Source: Solibacillus sp. FSL H8-0523
GTDB taxonomy: Bacteria; Bacillota; Bacilli; Bacillales_A; Planococcaceae
DNA: 64,000 nt
Reading direction: 5' to 3'
NCBI RefSeq assembly: GCF_038051985.1
Contig: NZ_CP150291.1
Span: forward strand, 558,001 to 622,000
Shown: piece by piece, positions 54,055-61,300 of the stretch
How the letters are laid out: the number at the start of each line of letters is the position of its first letter
Position numbering within the stretch: the stretch's first letter is position 1
Made by a program: the position numbers and the translations under genes
The notes under the pieces: model-generated
The model's input: only the letters and a program-made list of their open reading frames with translations
What the model was told of the DNA's origin: nothing
The model's database searches: none

Positions 54055-54612
54055 ATGATAAAAAACGCACGACACACACTTACGTATGACTCACAAGTAA
54101 TCTTCGAAACGGTAGTAGATGGCCAGCAAGGGATCGCAATCATTGAAAAGGGGCACTATTACTTTACAGAAGGTAGACTAAGGCAGCTAATCACGCATAA
54201 CGAAACGTACTATGCGACGAACTTAGCGGTAGCAAAACGTTTAGCACATGATATTTTAGGCTCGGCACATGCGGCGCCTTACTTCTTTTCAGATTTGGTG
54301 TGGGTACCGTTAGAGGTGCATAATCGCTCAGTGATGATTTATGTGGCACTGCATCAAATCGGACGTATTCGAAGCATTACCAAGGATACAACGATGCTGG
54401 AACTACACCACGGTATTAAAGTCTTGCTGAATATGAGTGTGCATTCGGTCTATAAACGATTATTAGTGAGCTGCGTTTTGAAAACACTATTAGACGTACG
54501 CAAAAAATTTTTATATGAGGCCGTCAGTCATGGGAAACCAGGCTTTGAAATTATTAAAGAGCAGGGCAATGTTTTTTATACGAAGAAGCGTGACGAGAAA
54601 GCAGACGACTAA
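54055..54612 (+). CDS. ComK-like competence transcription factor (tentative)
   Basis: A 185-residue protein, near ComK size (192 in Bacillus subtilis), without signal peptide or membrane segment. The middle HAAPYFFSDLVWVPLEVHNRSVMIYVALHQIGRI aligns by eye with the ComK segment KPPIM...FLFPTLS...CGWISHVHV. ITKDTTMLELHHGIKVLLNMSVHSVYKRLLVSCVL follows the ComK T-x-x-x-F-x-x-G-x-x-x-x-x-x-S-x-x-x-x pattern. If correct, it would activate late competence genes such as comFA-comFC in this window. The RBS AAAGGAGG and its isolated position fit a regulator. Similarity is weak, so the assignment is tentative. Confidence 0.5.
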   Translation: MIKNARHTLTYDSQVIFETVVDGQQGIAIIEKGHYYFTEGRLRQLITHNETYYATNLAVAKRLAHDILGSAHAAPYFFSDLVWVPLEVHNRSVMIYVALHQIGRIRSITKDTTMLELHHGIKVLLNMSVHSVYKRLLVSCVLKTLLDVRKKFLYEAVSHGKPGFEIIKEQGNVFYTKKRDEKADD

Positions 54613-54655
54613 ACAAATCATGTATAGTAAGCATAGCGATTAACTAAAATACGAA

Positions 54656-54702
54656 AAGCGCCTTTGAGCGGTTAAATTAACGTTTTCAAAGGCGTTTTTT
54701 CA
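54656..54702 (+). terminator. Terminator of the ComK-like gene
   Basis: AAAGCGCCTTTGA and TCAAAGGCGTTTT, with minor mismatches, form a stem followed by T6. Confidence 0.65.
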
Positions 54703-54756
54703 ATAGAGAGCTCAAACAATAAGTAGCTATTGTTTGAAAATGAAAGGAAAGAACTA

Positions 54757-54783
54757 TAAAAAAAAAATTTACAAATCCGATAT
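54757..54783 (+). promoter_or_regulatory. Sigma-D promoter of flaG
   Basis: TAAA (54757-54760), exactly 15 bp, then TCCGATAT (54776-54783): seven of eight -10 positions match GCCGATAT. This is the best sigma-D match in the window. Confidence 0.8.
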
Positions 54784-54833
54784 TAAACACAGTACAAGTA
54801 ACGCTTGGATTAATTCAAGGAGGATGAAAAAAC

Positions 54834-55232
54834 ATGCGTATAACAGGAAATCAAAATTTAGATATGGCATCAGTAAGTAAAGCTGTGACACCGCCAATAT
54901 CAACACAATCTACTGTAAAGGCTGTTCAGCAGGGAAGCGAAACACCTAAATCAGCAGTAAAAGTATCAAATGGACCGACTGTTAGTTCATTAGACAATAA
55001 TGAAGAAACTAAAGCAAAGCTTCAAGAGGCTGTTTCTATGATGAATGAGATACTTGAAACTAATGATAATACTTCAAGATTTCAATATCACGAAGGGTTA
55101 GACCGTTATTATGTAACGGTTGTTGACAAAAATACAGATGAAGTGGTAAAAGAAATTCCACCTAAAAAATTATTAGATGCATTTTATGAAATGCAAAAGA
55201 TGATTGGTATGATTGTGGATGAGAAAATTTAA
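54834..55232 (+). CDS. flaG: FlaG family flagellar protein
   Basis: A 132-residue protein with the FlaG (YvyC) C-terminal domain, about 60-132: LQEAVSMMNEIL, RFQYHEGLDRYYVTVVDKNTDEVVKEIPPKKLLDAFYEM. The N-terminal ~55 residues are low-complexity Ser/Thr/Val. FlaG influences filament length in other bacteria. In Bacillus subtilis it precedes fliD-fliS-fliT; here a terminator and a giant convergent gene follow instead, so the cap genes must lie elsewhere. Strong sigma-D promoter and CAAGGAGG RBS. Confidence 0.9.
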   Translation: MRITGNQNLDMASVSKAVTPPISTQSTVKAVQQGSETPKSAVKVSNGPTVSSLDNNEETKAKLQEAVSMMNEILETNDNTSRFQYHEGLDRYYVTVVDKNTDEVVKEIPPKKLLDAFYEMQKMIGMIVDEKI

Positions 55233-55242
55233 TTAATTTTAG

Positions 55243-55276
55243 TAAAAGGTCTCTCAGTTCGAGAGGCCTTTTATTT
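55243..55276 (+). terminator. Terminator of flaG
   Basis: AAAAGGTCTCTC and GAGAGGCCTTTT form a 12-bp stem with one wobble, followed by a short T-rich tail. Confidence 0.8.
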
Positions 55277-55292
55277 ATGCTTTTTTACATAA

Positions 55293-55338
55293 GAAAACAC
55301 CCACGGCCTCGTGTAAGAACGAGGTGTGGGTGTTTTGA
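55293..55338 (-). terminator. Terminator of the giant repeat gene
   Basis: AAAACACCCACGGCCTCGT pairs with ACGAGGTGTGGGTGTTTT in a long stem, with flanking A/T tracts on both sides. It sits between flaG and the convergent giant gene. Confidence 0.75.
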
Positions 55339-55344
55339 CTATGA

Positions 55345-58300
55345 CTAATTTGTTTGCTTTTTAAATACAATGGTCGGACTTGCTGTTGTAAATGAAGCGA
55401 GCCATTCATCATTGCTAGTGCTGCGTGTAGAATTTAATGTAATCGTTGTTTTACCAGCCTTTAATTCCTCTAAATTTAATTCGAAGGTAGCTGTGTAATG
55501 CAGTACAACGCCTGTAGCGATAGACAGCTCTTGATCGCTTACACTTACATTGTTGTCAGTAGCAGTAGTGCCAGACTTCACTAAAAGAGGTGCCGGTTGA
55601 TTGACCGCCTCTGTAAAGGTGATTGTTAAGCCTGAAACAAGGACACTTCCCTCCATATTGAATGAAGTATCAATTTGGTAGTCCATTTCTAAATCATTCA
55701 ATGGTGTAATGGCGATTGTATAATCATCCTTCACTTGAATTTGAACTTGCTGACGTAAGCCATTTTTCGTAGTAAGTGTCACAATTTCAGTGCCGATTGC
55801 TAATGCATATACATTAGCACCCTCAATTCGAATGATTGAAGAAGTGTCTGTGCTATAAGCAAACGAGGCGTAAGAATTGATTGCTAAATTAGCAAATAAA
55901 TCCTGTTGAACAATGTTAAATGCTGCGTTAACCGCTGTTAATGTGCCAGCATACAGAACCGTTTTGCCGTCTTTCGTAGCACGTACGATTGCTGTTTCGT
56001 TTGTATCTGTATTTGTAAATCCGAATACAGTATTGCCATCAACAAATACTTGGTCACCTTTTAATACCTCAAGGCTTGTCGCATCTGCTAATGTGACAGT
56101 AGGTACAGCAACCTCGGGCTTGATTTCGTATTTATCGTCTGAGCTATTGTACTCGACTTCAATTTGAACGTAGCTGCCGTCCACCATGTAAATCCCAGTA
56201 CCTACAGCTATTGCGTGCCATTTACCATTTGCATAGGATACGACATCTTTTTGTGCCTTATGCTCGACAGTTGTGTAAGCTGTCTGTGCATCTTCCGCTA
56301 ATTCCGTCGCTGTTAATTTATAGTTTGTATCAATCGATACATTGTAGATTTTTCTATCTGTTGTAAACGAACCACTTGTGCTTGTATTCGTAGCAGTTAG
56401 TGGCGTTGGATAAATGACCGTATAGTCCACACCATCTACTGTATGTGTCACTACACGTAAATTACCTTTTACATCAGTTACAGCTGTGCTATAGACAAGT
56501 GCTTCTTGAATTTGAGATGCCGTGAAGTCCACCTTAAATTCATTTGTAGTCGTATCTACTACAGCCTGTGAGTAGACTGTTTTAAATTTATTTGTTTCGT
56601 TTTTGATAACAAATACTGTCGGTGTTTCATCGATATATGTGATACGTAGCCCTGTGCCCTCTGAAACGGCTGTTGCTGTACCTGATTGCGTAATAGCAAT
56701 TGGTGCAAAGCCAAATTCATTGTAGGCCACAAATGATGTAAATGGTTCAAATGTGAAGCTACCACCAGCTGTTACAGTTAATACATACAGTGCCTGCTTG
56801 CCTTCGTTCCCTTTCACGATGACATGTGCTGTACCAGGTTCACCTGGGTACACGGTTACAATTCCATTGCTTACTTGAATGACACCTTGCTTCGATTCTA
56901 AGGCTGTCCCATTTGCATGGGTTACGCCCGTCGCATAGAAGTTAAAGTGCGAGAAGTTGTAAGAGCCACTTACCGGTGTTGATGCAACGACAAGGTTATT
57001 GGCATCACCCGTTACAGTAACGGAAAGTTGAATAGATTGTGTGCCGTCTGCGTCTGTTACGGTTACATATTCGTGACCTGTAGCGTTTGGTGTTAATTCG
57101 ACAATCTTTTTGCCATTAATCGTGTCAACTGTTGCTGTTACGATTGTATTTGTTGAAACGATCGTAGTAGCGTTCGGTAAAATATCGTGAATATCCGCTT
57201 GCTTTTGTGTGATTTTTTGAGCGCTCATGACACCGCCTTTTGTAATGACAATGCGGTAAATATCATTTCCGATTGTAACATCTCTAAATGACTGTTCACC
57301 ATTTGTATCAAGGGTAAAGTCAACGGCACTTGCAAGGAAGTTTGCATCTACTGACATAAACGCTGATACATCCTCAATTGGAGCGCCTACTAATTGAACA
57401 GTAATTGGTGCAGCGTTAACCGCTAGTTTCCCGTTCACTTTTTGAGCAACGACATTATAAAGCTTTCCGTCTACTGTTGCGATGAGGCTGCCTTCTGTTA
57501 ATGCATAAATCGTATCTCCTACAAAGCGAACAATGTTATTATTTGTAGTTTTTGCTGTAATAGATGTTGCACCTGAAATTTCATGGCGAGCGAAAATTGG
57601 ACTTGCAATGACTAATTTTGAGTCTTGTTCTGTTACGGCAAAGTAAACAGTTGTTTCGCCATTATTAATCGTTAGTTTTGCCTCACCTGTATTTTTAGCA
57701 AGAATCACTAATGTTTTCGTAGCCCCTGTACCGATTGTTTTCGCTGAGATTACGCCAGAGCCAATGATAGGCGAAATATTGTGTGCAGTAATTTCAGATA
57801 TTCCTAAATCCGCAGCAGTGAATGTAAGCTGAACAGCTGGCTGGCTAACCTCTAGCTTGTATTGACTATCTACAAGCGTTACAGAAATTGTTTTAATTTC
57901 TGTGCCGTCTTGAATTTGAACAATACCTTCTTTTTGTGCATAGACAGTATTTCCTACAATCTTAATAACATCCGAAGTGCTATCAACTAATGTTGGTGCG
58001 TTTGCAAATGTGGCTTTAACGACATTAGGTTTAATATCGAATTTCAAATCAGATTGACGATCGATTGATACGTTCATTAATACTTTTACGGTATTTAATG
58101 TACCCTCTAGCACCGTTTTCCCTGATTTAAGTGCGTAGATTTTGTTGTCACGCACTTGCGCGAATTCATTTGACGTCCAATCTGTAATAGCTTGCTCATC
58201 AACTGTTAAGATTGGATTTGGAGTAACTGTTAAATCCTTCGCTGCAATTGTTGGTAACAGCTCTGTGCCGTTATGAGTAACAATTACGGCGACATTTGTA

Positions 58301-61300
58301 CCATCTGAAACTCTGATTTCAGCTGTACCATTGCTTTGACCGATTAGATACAGTTTCTGTGCATCTGCACTTAGCTGTTTTGTTACAGTAGAGCCTGTAA
58401 TGTCAACGCCTTGGAATGTTGCAAGACCTAAATCCGTAGCTAAAATTGTTGCTAGGTTATGCTCACTTTCTTGAATACTATAGAGTTCGGATTGCGCGTT
58501 TTTGCTAACTGTCACAGTCGTAGCTTTTTTGCCATCCGCGCTCGTTTTGAATAATGCATTGCCAGCAGCAGTAGGGTAGTAAGTGCTCGAATCTTGACGG
58601 AATGTCAATCCAGCTGTAGCTGTCAGTTCTGTTGCATTTTCCAGCTCAATGCTTACTGGTATTGCTGTTGCTTTAAGGTTGCCATCCGTGCTTTCTACAA
58701 TGACATTGACAAGCCCAACAACATTGCCACCTTGTTTTAGGACGATTGACGTTGTGCCTGCACCCTTAGATGTAATATTTAATCCATCCGTAGTAGTAGT
58801 AACAGCGATTAAGTTGCTATTATAAGCCTCTGCTGTAATGTTATTAGCTGCATTGGATAAGCCCATATCTACAAATTTTAGGGCATTTACACTTGCTTGC
58901 TCGGTTACAAGGAATGCACCGTCTTTGTTGTTCGTTACATTAAATGTTAAAGTCGTTGTTTTTCCATTAACCGTATCTTGTACCTTTAATGTTGCCTTCT
59001 CAAATACGGTACCTGCATAAATAATAAGATTATCTCCATCGATTTCAGCGAACGCAACATCAGCTGGTGTGTTTTCGGCAGTGACTGTTGTCGCTGTTAA
59101 GCCATAATCAGCTAATTTAAATGCTTTCATTTGGCGTTCATCAACATTCAGCTTGTAAAGGCCATCTTCAAATGTTGTGCTAGCTATGATGCGGTAATTC
59201 GTTGTAAACACCTTTTCTTCGGCTGCTACGTCAGCAATGGCATAAAGTGTTGTACCATCTAGCTTTAAGTTTGGAGACGTAAATGATGCCGCCTCTTTAA
59301 GCTCATATTTCACAAATTCAGCAGTTGCAGTTAGCTCACCATTTGTACGTGTAACCGTTACGTTAATTAAACGATTATCAGCTAGTTTTAATACAGCGTT
59401 ACCTTCAGTAAGTAGGTATAGCTTGTTAGTTGTAGAGTCAACTCGTACGTTTGTGCCTTTATATAGTTCCGCGCCGACCATGTTTGTATCTAAATCTAAT
59501 TCCGCTGCCTTCAGTGCTGATGGTACACCATTTGTGACCGTTGTATGGTAAAGCATGTTAACGCCACCACTTGTAATCATAATGTCTGAAACGCCTGTGT
59601 TTTCAGTAGCATAGATGACTAATTCGTTTGATGTTTCGCTAATTGCTGTTTCGACACCGTTTAATACCGTGCCTACAGTAGCGATTGTGCCAGCAATATT
59701 TGCAAGGTCAAATGTAACAAATTTCATTGCTGCTGATTTTGTCAGGCTATAGTGCCCATTTTGCTGTGTGACTGCAATTGAATAAACGTCAGCGCCGATA
59801 TTGACTAATGCTGTGCCAGTTTCTTTTGCATAAAGCGTCATGCCAATTTCCGTTAAGATTACCCCGTTTGTAATGGTATCGACAGCAGTAGTCATTTCCG
59901 TGCTTACAAACGTTGGTGCTGTAGCCTGTAACAGATTTGTTTGTGAAGCGTTGACTGTTGTGTTGACGAACGCATTCGCAAATTTGAACGCTGTATTTCC
60001 AGCTTCTAGTGCGTAAATTGTCAGGCTATTATCCTTCCAAACAGCACGTGCTTGGTCGTTTTCAAGAACTTCATTAATTCCAGTAGGGAAGCCTAATGAA
60101 CTTACATCAAGTGCAGTAGCCGCCTCTTTTGCCTCTGAAATTGAGCCATCCTCTGCGATTTTAATATTAATCACTGCATGATATTTTGTTGTATCCGAAC
60201 CAATTGTTCCTTCTACTAATAACGAAACGGTTTGAGCTGTTGATGCCCCGTTGCTATATAGGACTACGTTATCTGTACCACGGACAAATTGGATAGCATT
60301 TGCATTGCCTTTTAGGACTGTCGCAGAAGTTAATGCCGTTAAGCCAAGCTGCTGAGCAGATACGACAGAGCTTGTAATCGCTGTTTTTGTCATAGACACT
60401 TGCTTGTTCGCAGCTTCTACTACATGTACCTCATAGACGTTTCCATCAATTTGCACTTTCGTTGAACCAATACCTGTTGCATAAATGATACCTGTTGCTG
60501 TGTCTAGGCGAACAACATTTGGATCCGTTGCATTACCTGGTAAAGCTGCGATAGTTTTGCCGCTTTCATCGAGTGTAAGTGGTGTAACAGCGACTTGATA
60601 TTCACCTGTCGTTGCACTCTTTGTTACGTGAATGGCTTGTAGGTCTGTACCAACTGTTGCATACGTATGACCCTCTGCAAATGGATATAATTTATTATTT
60701 ACAGCATCAAAGCGAACAAGCGCTGGATTTTGGAATGCTGGTGCTTGTGCAAATGCCGTATAGTCCTGTTCAGCGATTGTAGATGTTAGCTGAATCGCGC
60801 TAGCTGCATCCAATTTACGAGCTACTTGTACAAGTGTTCGTAGGTTTGCGTCAGCTGTAGATTTGACAATAATTTCACCTGTGCCCGTTGTATTGCCTGT
60901 TAATTTGCTATAGGCAACTAGCTTTTCAACGATTGTTCCATTTTCCTCTACTTCCACAATGGCTGCATACGTTGAGCTGCTATTGCTGTTTGATTCAATT
61001 GTTAAGCCGGATGTAGACGAGAAGCCTAAATCACTAGCTGTGTAAATTGCTAAACCTAATGATACAGGTTCTGACATTGTGTAATGACCATCTACTACTG
61101 AAATCGTAATTTGCTTGATTTCGTTGCCAACTAATAGCTCGACTTTTCCTGCTGCAAGACCATATACTTTTGTTCCTTCAATACGTACTAATGCAGCATC
61201 TGAAGGGTCGATTAAAATTGGGACTGCTGCTAATGTTTTAGCAACAACTTCTTTTTCTACTTTGAATGAATTATCTGCTTCTTTCGTAACAGTAAAGTTC

